A stretch of 64,000 bases of DNA from Rhodanobacter sp. B04 (GTDB lineage Bacteria; Pseudomonadota; Gammaproteobacteria; Xanthomonadales; Rhodanobacteraceae): contig NZ_MUNV01000026.1 in assembly GCF_002001125.1 (NCBI RefSeq), positions 433,010 through 497,009 on the forward strand. Direction: 5' to 3'. The notes beneath the pieces are model-generated. The model was not told where the DNA came from. It did not search any database and worked only from the letters and a program-made list of their open reading frames with translations. Within the stretch, counting starts at the first letter, position 1, and each line of letters starts with the position of its first letter. Shown here in pieces: positions 51,119 through 59,605 of this stretch. Made by a program: the position numbers and the translations under genes.

Positions 51119-52843
51119 ATGAAACCTGTCCACCCCTCGGCAGACGCGCTGCCGAGCTACTCCCGCCGTCGCTTTGTGCAAGGCCTCGCGCTGGGCGGGG
51201 CGTTTGCCGGTATCGGACTGTGGCGATCATCGCCGGTCTGGGCGCTGACCAGCGCCGGCCAGCCGACCGTGCCGGGCGGCACCGATTTTTCCCTCGACGT
51301 GATCGAGGCGCCGGTGAACTACACCGGAGTGCCGCGGCTCGCCACTACGGTGAACGGCGGCGTGCCAGGGCCGGTATTGCGCATGCGGCAGGGCTCGACC
51401 GTCACGTTGCGCGTCACCAACCGGCTGCGCGTGCCTACCTCGATCCACTGGCACGGCATCGTGCTGCCGTTCCAGATGGACGGCGTGCCGGGGATCAGTT
51501 TTCCCGGCATCGCGCCGGGCGAAACCTTCGTCTACCGGTTCACCCTGCGCCAGTCCGGCACCTACTGGTATCACTCGCACTCGGGCTTCCAGGAACAGAC
51601 CGGACTCTACGGCGCGCTGGTGGTCGAGCCGGACGGCCCCGAGCGTCATCCCGCCGATCGCGACTACGTGGTGATGCTCAACGACTGGACCGATGAAAAC
51701 CCCGAGCATGTCTACGCGAAGCTGAAGAAGCAGGGCGACTACTACAACCGCGCCCGGCCTACCGTCGCGGATTTCATGCGCGACGTGCGCCACGAGGGAC
51801 TCTCGCCGGCGCTGGCACAGCGACGCATGTGGAACGCGATGCGCATGAATCCGACCGACCTGAGCGACGTGTCGGGCAGCACCTATACCTATCTGATGAA
51901 CGGCACCGCGCCGGCCGGCAATTGGACCGGGCTGTTCCGCGCCGGCGAGAAGATACGCCTGCGCTTCATCAACGGCTCGGCAGCGACGATTTTCGACGTG
52001 CGCATTCCGGGCCTGAAGATGACCGTGGTCAGCGCGGATGGCCAGGACGTGGAGCCGGTGGCGATCGACGAATTCCGCATCGCGGTCGCCGAGACCTATG
52101 ACGTCATCGTGGAGCCGCAGGACGAGCGAGCCTACACGCTGTTCGCGCAGCCGATCGACCGCAGCGGCTACGCGCGCGGCACGCTGGCGCCGCGGCCGGG
52201 CATGGAGGCTGCGGTGCCAGCGCTGGATGCGCGGGTCTGGCTCGGCATGCAGGACATGATGGGCGACATGGTTGGCGCGCATGCATCGCACGACATGGCG
52301 GACATGGACATGGGCGAGGCGCCGGTGGTGCGCCATGCGCGCACGGAAGTGGGCCCTGCTGTCGGCATGCGCGCGAACACGCCGCGCACCAATCTGGACG
52401 ATCCCGGCGTCGGTCTGCGCGACAACGGCCGGCGTGTGCTGACGTACGCCGACCTGCGCACGATCGGCGGCCCGATCGATACGCGCGAACCCGGTCGCGA
52501 GATCGAGCTGCACCTTACCGGCAACATGGAACGCTACATGTGGTCGTTCGACGGAGTGAAGTTCTCCGATGCCAAACCCGTGCACTTCAACACCGGCGAG
52601 CGGCTGCGTATCGTGCTGGTCAACGACACCATGATGAATCACCCGATCCACCTGCACGGCATGTGGAGCGAGCTGGAGGATGCCGACGGCGACTTCCAGG
52701 TGCGCAAGCACACCATCAACGTGCAGCCGGCGCAGCGCATCAGTTACGCGGTGACCGCCAACGCGCCGGGGCGCTGGGCTTATCACTGCCACATGCTCTA
52801 TCACATGGAGGCGGGCATGATGCGCGAGGTGGTGGTGTCATGA
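51119..52843 (+). CDS. copA: Copper-resistance multicopper oxidase CopA
   Basis: The 574-residue protein has a Tat signal (SRRRFVQGLALGGAFAGI) and three cupredoxin domains. Copper sites are IHWHGIVLPFQMDGVPG, YWYHSHSGFQEQ, MNHPIHLHGMW and WAYHCHMLYHMEAGMM. A Met/His/Asp-rich insert (MADMDMGEAPVV and preceding MMGDMVGAHASHDM) fits CopA copper sequestration. Periplasmic oxidation of Cu(I) to Cu(II). The stop overlaps copB by 4 bp. Confidence 0.96.
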   Translation: MKPVHPSADALPSYSRRRFVQGLALGGAFAGIGLWRSSPVWALTSAGQPTVPGGTDFSLDVIEAPVNYTGVPRLATTVNGGVPGPVLRMRQGSTVTLRVTNRLRVPTSIHWHGIVLPFQMDGVPGISFPGIAPGETFVYRFTLRQSGTYWYHSHSGFQEQTGLYGALVVEPDGPERHPADRDYVVMLNDWTDENPEHVYAKLKKQGDYYNRARPTVADFMRDVRHEGLSPALAQRRMWNAMRMNPTDLSDVSGSTYTYLMNGTAPAGNWTGLFRAGEKIRLRFINGSAATIFDVRIPGLKMTVVSADGQDVEPVAIDEFRIAVAETYDVIVEPQDERAYTLFAQPIDRSGYARGTLAPRPGMEAAVPALDARVWLGMQDMMGDMVGAHASHDMADMDMGEAPVVRHARTEVGPAVGMRANTPRTNLDDPGVGLRDNGRRVLTYADLRTIGGPIDTREPGREIELHLTGNMERYMWSFDGVKFSDAKPVHFNTGERLRIVLVNDTMMNHPIHLHGMWSELEDADGDFQVRKHTINVQPAQRISYAVTANAPGRWAYHCHMLYHMEAGMMREVVVS

Positions 52844-53796
52844 GCATGCATGGTCAGACATCCACTTCTTTACGCTGGCGCCGTCTGCTGCTGGCGGCCA
52901 GCCTGTCGCTGGCATGGTCGCTGGCCGCGGCGGGGCAAAGTGCCGATACGCCGGCGAATCCGCCGATGCCGATGGACCAGATGGCCATGCCGGGCATGAG
53001 CCGTGAGCTGAAGCCGCAGGCGGCTCACGATGCGATGCCGGCGACGGAACATTCGGCGATGCCGAGCATGGATCACCCCAGCACGACTCCAACAAAAGAT
53101 ACGCGCAGCCCGGATTATGCCGATGGCATCGGCCGCGGCACTATGCCGGGCATGGACATGCTCGACCACCAGCCGCTCGGCATGCTGAAGATCGACCAGC
53201 TCGAGTTCACCGACGGCCGTTACACCAACGGCCGGGCGTGGGAGGTGGAGGGCTGGTACGGCAACGACAGCGACAAGCTGTGGCTGCGCAGTGAGGGCGA
53301 TGCCGAGCATGGCCGCATCGAGGAGGGTCAGGTCGAGGCGCTGTGGAGTCATGCCGTTGCCGCGTTCTGGAACACCCAGCTCGGCGTGCGACAGGACGTG
53401 GGCGAAGGTCCGCATCGCTCATGGGCCGCCTTCGGCATCCAGGGGCTGGCGCCGTACTGGTTCGAGCTGGAAGCGACTGGCTACCTCGGACCATCCGGCC
53501 GCACTGCCGTACGCTTCCGCGCGGAGTACGAGCTGCTGTTCACGCAGCGGCTGATCCTGCAGCCGGAGTTCGAGCTCAATCTCTACGGTAGCGACGATCC
53601 GGCCAGCCATGTCGGCAGCGGCCTCTCCGATAGCCAGCTGGGCCTGCGCCTGCGCTACGAAGTCAGTCGGCAGTTCGCGCCCTACATCGGTATCGTGTGG
53701 ATCCACCGCCATGGTGCGACAGCTAATTACGCGCGGCTGGATGGTCAGCCGTCGATGGACCGGCAATTCGTTGCCGGCGTGCATATCTGGTTCTGA
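52840..53796 (+). CDS. copB: Copper-resistance outer-membrane protein CopB
   Basis: The 318-residue protein has a signal peptide (LLLAASLSLAWSLAAAGQ) and a Met/His-rich N-terminal region (PMDQMAMPGM, HSAMPSMDHP). The CopB beta-barrel domain follows, with GRAWEVEGWYGNDSDKLWLR, ALWSHAVAAFWNTQLGVRQD and a terminal aromatic (HIWF) typical of outer-membrane proteins. Coupled to copA. Confidence 0.94.
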   Translation: MSMHGQTSTSLRWRRLLLAASLSLAWSLAAAGQSADTPANPPMPMDQMAMPGMSRELKPQAAHDAMPATEHSAMPSMDHPSTTPTKDTRSPDYADGIGRGTMPGMDMLDHQPLGMLKIDQLEFTDGRYTNGRAWEVEGWYGNDSDKLWLRSEGDAEHGRIEEGQVEALWSHAVAAFWNTQLGVRQDVGEGPHRSWAAFGIQGLAPYWFELEATGYLGPSGRTAVRFRAEYELLFTQRLILQPEFELNLYGSDDPASHVGSGLSDSQLGLRLRYEVSRQFAPYIGIVWIHRHGATANYARLDGQPSMDRQFVAGVHIWF

Positions 53797-53805
53797 GGAC
53801 AGCCC

Positions 53806-54435
53806 ATGAAACACTTCACCACCATCATCGCTACCACGGCGGCCCTGGTTGTCATCGGCGGCGTCGGAGTCGGCGCGTTCGTCTACTCCGGCATCTACAA
53901 CATCGGCGCCGACGATCACCACACGCGACCAGTCTTTGCGCTGATGCAGACATTGCGCGAGCGCTCGATCGAGTCGTACTCGAAGAACCTCACAGTGCCG
54001 AACCTGGACGATCCGCAATTGATCCTCAAGGGCGCCGGCCAGTACGCGGCGATGTGCACCGGTTGCCATCTGGCGCCAGGCATGGCCGATTCCGAAATCC
54101 GGCCGGGGCTGTATCCGCAGCCACCCGAACTGGCGAAGTTCCGTTCCGATCCGCGCGAAGCGTTCTGGGTGATCAAGCACGGCATCAAGATGAGCGCGAT
54201 GCCGGCATGGGGTGGCAGCCACGACGACGCCACCATCTGGAGCATGGTGGCGTTCCTGCAGAAGCTGCCGGGTCTGACACCGGGCGAGTACAAGGCGATC
54301 GTGGCGAAGGCGCCGCCGGACGATGACATGGGGCCGATGGATGACGACCACGGCCACCGCGATGCGAAGCAGCCATCCGCCATGACCACGCCAGCCAGGT
54401 CGACCAGCGCGGCCATGCCAGGCATGACTCAGTAG
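53806..54435 (+). CDS. c-type cytochrome with Met/His-rich tail
   Basis: The 209-residue protein has an N-terminal signal or anchor (TTAALVVIGGVGVGAFVYS), one heme motif CTGCH and the distal Met in IKMSAMPAWGG (methionine-ligand region). The last 35 residues are rich in Met, His and Asp (DDDMGPMDDDHGHRD). It lies 9 bp after copB, so it likely accepts electrons from Cu(I) oxidation or serves copper handling (inference). Confidence 0.88.
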   Translation: MKHFTTIIATTAALVVIGGVGVGAFVYSGIYNIGADDHHTRPVFALMQTLRERSIESYSKNLTVPNLDDPQLILKGAGQYAAMCTGCHLAPGMADSEIRPGLYPQPPELAKFRSDPREAFWVIKHGIKMSAMPAWGGSHDDATIWSMVAFLQKLPGLTPGEYKAIVAKAPPDDDMGPMDDDHGHRDAKQPSAMTTPARSTSAAMPGMTQ

Positions 54436-55070
54436 GCGACGGTGATGCGCTGGCGCAGGGCGTCATGCTTTTCGATGCGGTCGAGCAGGGCGACCGCGTA
54501 ATCGGGAACGGTGATGCGGCTGACGCCGTTGGCATCGACCAGCAACTGGTCGCCACCGACGCGGTACTTGCCGCTGCGTTCGCCATCCTCGATCAGGGCA
54601 GCTGGGCTGATGTAGGTCCAGTCCACATCGGCCTTGCTCGCGCGGAAAACGTCGAGTGCGCGGCCTTGCGCCTTCGCTTCCGGCTTCCACGCGTCGGGGA
54701 AATGCGGGTCGTCGATGACCTTGACGCCCGGCGCCACTTCCAGCGAGCCGGCGCCGCCGACCCACAGCAGGCGCTTCACGCCGGCTTTCGGCAGGTTGTC
54801 CAGCAACACGCCGGCATTCGCAGGCACGCTGTCGGGGTTGCCGTCGCGGCGCGCGGAAAGGCTGGCCACCACGGCATCCGCGCCGCGCACGGCGTCGAGC
54901 CAGGTGGCCGGCTGGGCGACGTCGCCGGTGACGACCTTCAGCCTGGCGTTGTGCCGGGTGAGGCGGCTCGGGTCGCGCACCACGGCGACGACGTCATGAC
55001 CACGCGACAGCGCTTCATGGAGGATGCCCTGGCCGAGATGGCCGGTGGCGCCGAACAATGCGATTTTCAT
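54429..55070 (-). CDS. NAD(P)-binding reductase (NmrA/atypical SDR)
   Basis: 213 residues from ATG 55070. The Rossmann start is KIALFGATGHLGQGILHEAL, with VVTGDVAQPATWLDAVRGAD, KRLLWVGGAGSLEV and the C-terminal WTYISPAALIEDG pattern typical of the YwnB/NmrA-like flavin or quinone reductase-type SDRs. It overlaps the end of the cytochrome gene (convergent) and is divergent from a LysR regulator, its likely controller. Confidence 0.87.
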   Translation of the reverse strand: MKIALFGATGHLGQGILHEALSRGHDVVAVVRDPSRLTRHNARLKVVTGDVAQPATWLDAVRGADAVVASLSARRDGNPDSVPANAGVLLDNLPKAGVKRLLWVGGAGSLEVAPGVKVIDDPHFPDAWKPEAKAQGRALDVFRASKADVDWTYISPAALIEDGERSGKYRVGGDQLLVDANGVSRITVPDYAVALLDRIEKHDALRQRITVAY

Positions 55071-55168
55071 GGGTGGCTCCGGTAGCTGCCGCGCAGTGGA
55101 TGGTCGGCGGCTGATGGAGCAAAGCATGCGCGCCATGATTGGTTTGATAAATCGCCCAATGCATAATT

Positions 55169-55193
55169 CACTGTAAATCCATAGTTGACAGTG
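55169..55193. promoter_or_regulatory. Palindromic LysR operator candidate
   Basis: CACTGT and ACAGTG are perfect inverted arms separated by 13 bp, in the 131-bp divergent region between the reductase and the LysR gene. Typical geometry for a LysR-type binding site. Confidence 0.45.
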
Positions 55194-55201
55194 GTGATCC
55201 C

Positions 55202-56098
55202 GTGGCAAATGAAGTCAATCTCAACCGGCTCGCGGTGTTCGTGGCGCTGGTGCGTGCCGGCTCGTTCACGGCGGCGGCCGAGCAGCTGGGGCTGACCAAG
55301 GCGATGGTCAGCCAGCATCTGGCGCGGCTGGAACAGGAGTTGGGCACCACGCTGCTGCTGCGCAGTACCAGGCGCATGTCGTTGACCGAGGCCGGCGCGG
55401 TCTTCCATGCCGATTGCGTGCGCCTGCTCGCCGATGCCGAGGCGGCGATTGCGCGGGTGGGTGGCAATCGCGATACGCCCAGCGGCACGCTGCGCCTCAC
55501 CACCTCGACCGACTACGGCATGGCGGTGGTAGCGCCGGCACTGGCGAGCTTCTGCCAGTCGCATCCGCAGGTGCAGGTCGACCTGGTGATCGGCGACCGG
55601 ATCAACGACCTGATTGCTGAGCGTTTCGACCTGGCGATACGCGTGGGCTGGCTGCGCGACTCCAGCCTGCATGCCACCCGCCTGGGCAGTTTTCGCCAGA
55701 TGGTGGTGGCCACGCCGGCTTATCTGGCGGCGCACGGTACGCCGCGTCGTCCGGAGCAGCTGGCGACGCACGGCTGGATTGCGATGTCGGTGCTGGCGAC
55801 GCCGCTGCGCTGGACCTTTGTCAACAGCGGTGGCACCCGGCGAACCGTGCGCATGAAGCCGGTGGCCCAGGCCAACAACGCCGCCGCGGTGCGCGCGATG
55901 GTGCTGGCCGGTGCCGGCGTGGCGGTGCTGCCGGATTATCTGGCCGAGGAAGATGTCCGCGCCGGACGACTGGTGGCGTTGCTGGCGCAATACCGGTTGC
56001 CCGAGGGCGGCATTCACGCGGTCTATCCGGGGCGACAGCCGCCAGCGAAGGTGCGCAGTTTCATCGAGCATCTACGCGGGCTGCTCGCGGGTGTGTGA
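55202..56098 (+). CDS. LysR-family transcriptional regulator
   Basis: The 298-residue protein has an N-terminal winged helix-turn-helix (LNRLAVFVALVRAGSFTAAA, MVSQHLARLEQELG) and a substrate-binding domain (LRLTTSTDYGMAVVAPALAS). GTG 55202 is the only in-frame start that preserves the helix-turn-helix. Probably controls the divergent reductase gene; inducer unknown. Confidence 0.93.
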   Translation: MANEVNLNRLAVFVALVRAGSFTAAAEQLGLTKAMVSQHLARLEQELGTTLLLRSTRRMSLTEAGAVFHADCVRLLADAEAAIARVGGNRDTPSGTLRLTTSTDYGMAVVAPALASFCQSHPQVQVDLVIGDRINDLIAERFDLAIRVGWLRDSSLHATRLGSFRQMVVATPAYLAAHGTPRRPEQLATHGWIAMSVLATPLRWTFVNSGGTRRTVRMKPVAQANNAAAVRAMVLAGAGVAVLPDYLAEEDVRAGRLVALLAQYRLPEGGIHAVYPGRQPPAKVRSFIEHLRGLLAGV

Positions 56099-56113
56099 GC
56101 CGGCGGGCCGTGG

Positions 56114-57043
56114 TCAGTCGACGATGCTGTGGCTCTCGGTGGTGCCTAGCAGTTCGGGCTGCTTCGTGCCGCGCCGCGTGCGATTCAGCAGCGGATGCGC
56201 GAACACCGCCGCGAGGATCACCGCCACGCCGGCGTAGAACCAACGGTCCAGTTCATGCTGCTCGCCAAGCAGCACGATCGCCAGCACGATCGCATAGACC
56301 GGCTCAAGATTGGTCACCATCTGTGTACCGAACGCGCTCATGTGACGCAGCGCCACCAAGGCCAGCGTGAACGGCAGCAAGGTGCAGCCGAACGACAGCG
56401 CCAGCAGCAGCAATGCATCGTGCAGGCCCGGCAGCACGAAGGCCGGCCCGGTATGCGGCAACAGCGGCGCCAGCGCGGTGAGGAAGAGCGTGCCGGTGCC
56501 CAACTCGATGCAGGTCACCGTCAGCGGATCGCCGTGCTCGACCAGCCGCTTGTTGAGCGAGCCGAACAGCGCCACGAACAGCGCCGACAGCACGCCCACC
56601 GCGATGCCCAGGCGCATGCCGTGCGGCACGCCGCCGACCACCATCATCACGCCCGGCACCACCGCTACGCCGATCATCAGCTCGCGCGGATCGAACCTGC
56701 GCTTGGCGATCCACGGTTCGATGAAGGCGAGGAACACCGGCCCCAGCGCGATGCAGGTGGCGCCGACCGAGGCGTTAGACAGCTTGATCGCCGCATAGAA
56801 AGTCAGCCAGTGCAGCGACACCAGCACGCCGATGCCGGCATACGCCCAGATCAGCCGGGCCGGCATCGCGCGCAAGCCGCGCCAGACCTTCGGCATCAGC
56901 AACAGCGATGCCACCACCAGCAACATGCGCCACCACACCAGCGGCAACGCCGGCAGCGTGATCAATTTGCCGAGAATGGCGGTGAAGCCCCACAGCAACA
57001 CGCAGAAGTGAATCTGCAGACGGGCCTGGTTGACGGGTTGCAT
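56114..57043 (-). CDS. EamA/DMT-family permease
   Basis: The 309-residue protein has ten predicted helices in two EamA repeats. The first contains LLWGFTAILGKLITLPALPL and ASVGATCIALGPVFLAFIEP; the second contains TQMVTNLEPVYAIVLAIVLL. RhaT/YdcZ-type exporters of amino acids or metabolites; substrate unknown. Stop is 15 bp from the LysR stop (convergent). Confidence 0.88.
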   Translation of the reverse strand: MQPVNQARLQIHFCVLLWGFTAILGKLITLPALPLVWWRMLLVVASLLLMPKVWRGLRAMPARLIWAYAGIGVLVSLHWLTFYAAIKLSNASVGATCIALGPVFLAFIEPWIAKRRFDPRELMIGVAVVPGVMMVVGGVPHGMRLGIAVGVLSALFVALFGSLNKRLVEHGDPLTVTCIELGTGTLFLTALAPLLPHTGPAFVLPGLHDALLLLALSFGCTLLPFTLALVALRHMSAFGTQMVTNLEPVYAIVLAIVLLGEQHELDRWFYAGVAVILAAVFAHPLLNRTRRGTKQPELLGTTESHSIVD

Positions 57044-57167
57044 GGGGAGTTCGCGCGGGGGAGTACCCGCATTCTAGCGCCGGCCGCCTCGTGTGCAGGC
57101 GCACCCTGTGCGCGACGCTCCGAGGCTGATCGAGCCCAGAGCATCGCACGCAGGGTACTCCTACAGG

Positions 57168-59318
57168 TCATCCGGCTTTGCGCTTGGCGGGAGGCATCAT
57201 CTTCCTGGAGCTGCGCAGCTGCTGCAGCACGATGCGGCAGGTGTCGTCGTTGCCGGTGTCGTGGCTGGGCGCGACCAGGGCGAGCAGTGCGGCCGCGGGC
57301 GCAGCAACCACGCCGAGCGCGACCGCGCCGGCGCCGCGGATCAGCAACGGCCCTTTCTGCACGCCGACGTCGGGATTCTTGAACGTTCCTTTGACGTACA
57401 GCGGCGAGCGCAGCGAGAAGATGCGCAAACCCTTGGTGTGGGGCGTGACATCGAGGTCGAGTCGTTCGCTGGCCATGTTGGCGGTGCCACTGACATTGAT
57501 GGTGGCATCTTCCGTATCGAACACGAACAACCGTGCATCGAACAGGCCGTCGGTGGCGGTGAAATCCGAAGCGGCACAGTTGATCTTCACCGTCTTGTCG
57601 CCGAACAGCTTGCCGATGATGATGTTGCCTACATTGAGGCTGGCGGTTTCCAGCAGGGTCTTGCTGATCGCGCCGTCGTTCATCAGCAGCTTCAGCTCGC
57701 CATTGGCATGGGCCAGTAGGGCGGCCACCGAGTTGCCGCGCACGCCGAGATCCGCATCGCCATTGATCTCGCCGAAGCTGGTCTGCATCGGCGCGAATTC
57801 CGGAAGCAGCTGCTTGAGCTTGAGATGACGCGCGCTCAGTTTCAGCGTGCCCCGCATCGGCGATTTGCCACCATCCAGGCGGATATCGCTGCGGATGCTG
57901 CCGCCGGCCACGCCGAAGTTCAGCGGATCCAGCTGCAGCAAACCGTCGGTCATGCTCAAGTGGGTATTCAATGACTCGATCGGCAGGTCGGGCCCGTGCA
58001 CGATGCGTGCGGCGCTGAACTGCACGTCCGCATCCATCGCTTGCCAGCGATCGGTGCGGAAGGGTTCGACCGGCAGCACCTTGTCGGCGGGTTGCACGGT
58101 GGCATCCCCGCGTTGCTGCTTTTCGGTGTTGGAATCGGCCCCGATCAGTGGCGCGAGATCGGCAAATTGCAGCAGTTGCGATTTCACGCTGCCGCTCAAT
58201 TTCGGCCGCGCACCGCCGGTGGTGTAATCGAGATCGCCGGCCAGGTCGCTGCCGCCGACACGGCCACGGAAGTGTTGATAGCTGTAGCGACTGCCATTGC
58301 GGTGGAGTTCGGCGGTGAGGCGTCCCTCGGTGGCATACGGCGGGGTATCGGGCAGGGTGACGCCGATGATCGGATACAGCTTGGCCATGCTGGAACCGGT
58401 GAACCACAGTCTGAGATCGAGTGCCGCCAGATGCGCCGGATCGGTCAGCGTGCCGACCAGGGCGATATGGCTGTCGCCGATGTGCAGTTTGGCCTGCACC
58501 GGAAACGGCTGGCCGTTCTGCTGCAAGGCCAGCACCGCGCCGATCCGGCCGCTGCCGCTGGCTGGTACACCTTGATACGTACCGTCGGCCTTCCATGCGA
58601 ACTGGTAACTGGTCTCGCTGGCGGCATGGTTTTCGTTGTCCGTATCGTTGTTTCCGGCGTTGGTCACCGTCTTGCCTGCGGCCGTGCCGGCCGTCTTGCC
58701 GGCCTGTGCGCGGGCATCAATCGATTCCTGGGCCACAATCTGGTCGTAGGGGATCGCCTGCTGCAAGGGCTCGATGCTGAACTGGAGCTTCACCCGGCTG
58801 GCGGCATCGTCCAGCGCGATCTGGCCACGATCGAAACCGATCGCGCCGAGGTCGAGCGCCCACGCCGATGGTGTACTGCTCTGCGGCAGACTGAAGTCCC
58901 ACGTGGCCTGTCCCTGCCTGTTGCGTTCGAGGTCGATACTCGGCTGCACCAGTTGCACTGACGGAATGCTGATGCGATGCACAAGCAGCCCCAGCGGCGA
59001 CAAACGAAAACGCAAGCCGTCCAGATGCGCGAACTGCGGCCGCCTTGCCCCGGACGGATTGGCAATCTGGATATCGCGCGCGGTGAATTCGGGCCATGGC
59101 ACCAGTGCGGCCAGTCCGCCCTCGGCCGGCTCGCGCTGCCATGCCACGCTCAGATCGCCATGGATCGCGAACGGGCGGCCTATGGCCTGGCTGACTTTCT
59201 CGTCGAGGTAGGGCTTGAGCCGGTTCCAGTCAAAGGTGGCGGTGACGATCACCCCCACGAAGATCAGCATCAATGCTGTACCCACGATCCAGCTCAATGC
59301 CTTGCGGCTGCGTTTCAT
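57168..59318 (-). CDS. AsmA-family protein
   Basis: The 716-residue protein has an N-terminal helix (WIVGTALMLIFVGVIVTATF), then the AsmA signature DWNRLKPYLDEKVSQAIGRP and the C-terminal AsmA_2 region (LLAHANGELKLLMNDGAISK, LDVTPHTKGLRIFSLRSPLY). AsmA/TamB-like proteins are thought to move phospholipids to the outer membrane. ATG 59318 is chosen. It is divergent from the DUF3857 gene. Confidence 0.9.
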   Translation of the reverse strand: MKRSRKALSWIVGTALMLIFVGVIVTATFDWNRLKPYLDEKVSQAIGRPFAIHGDLSVAWQREPAEGGLAALVPWPEFTARDIQIANPSGARRPQFAHLDGLRFRLSPLGLLVHRISIPSVQLVQPSIDLERNRQGQATWDFSLPQSSTPSAWALDLGAIGFDRGQIALDDAASRVKLQFSIEPLQQAIPYDQIVAQESIDARAQAGKTAGTAAGKTVTNAGNNDTDNENHAASETSYQFAWKADGTYQGVPASGSGRIGAVLALQQNGQPFPVQAKLHIGDSHIALVGTLTDPAHLAALDLRLWFTGSSMAKLYPIIGVTLPDTPPYATEGRLTAELHRNGSRYSYQHFRGRVGGSDLAGDLDYTTGGARPKLSGSVKSQLLQFADLAPLIGADSNTEKQQRGDATVQPADKVLPVEPFRTDRWQAMDADVQFSAARIVHGPDLPIESLNTHLSMTDGLLQLDPLNFGVAGGSIRSDIRLDGGKSPMRGTLKLSARHLKLKQLLPEFAPMQTSFGEINGDADLGVRGNSVAALLAHANGELKLLMNDGAISKTLLETASLNVGNIIIGKLFGDKTVKINCAASDFTATDGLFDARLFVFDTEDATINVSGTANMASERLDLDVTPHTKGLRIFSLRSPLYVKGTFKNPDVGVQKGPLLIRGAGAVALGVVAAPAAALLALVAPSHDTGNDDTCRIVLQQLRSSRKMMPPAKRKAG

Positions 59319-59605
59319 CGGTGGCTTCCCGCACAACGCCCTGCAATAGCGAGCTCTGACCTGCACTGATAGCGCAGCCCATGGCAAGGTTATGTGTGGA
59401 AGCTCCCGAACGGCTCAGCAGGGATTCATGCCGGCGGCATCATCTCTCGACGCGGTCGCGTTGGCGCCGACCGCGACGCCAGCGACGGCATGCGCAACCA
59501 CGCCAGCGGCATCGCTGCTTGCCTGCAGGTTGCTGCGGGGCTTGTCTAAACCGGGGTTTCCCGGCTCTAATCCGGAAGCCGCGCTGGGCGGGAATCGGGG
59601 GATTC

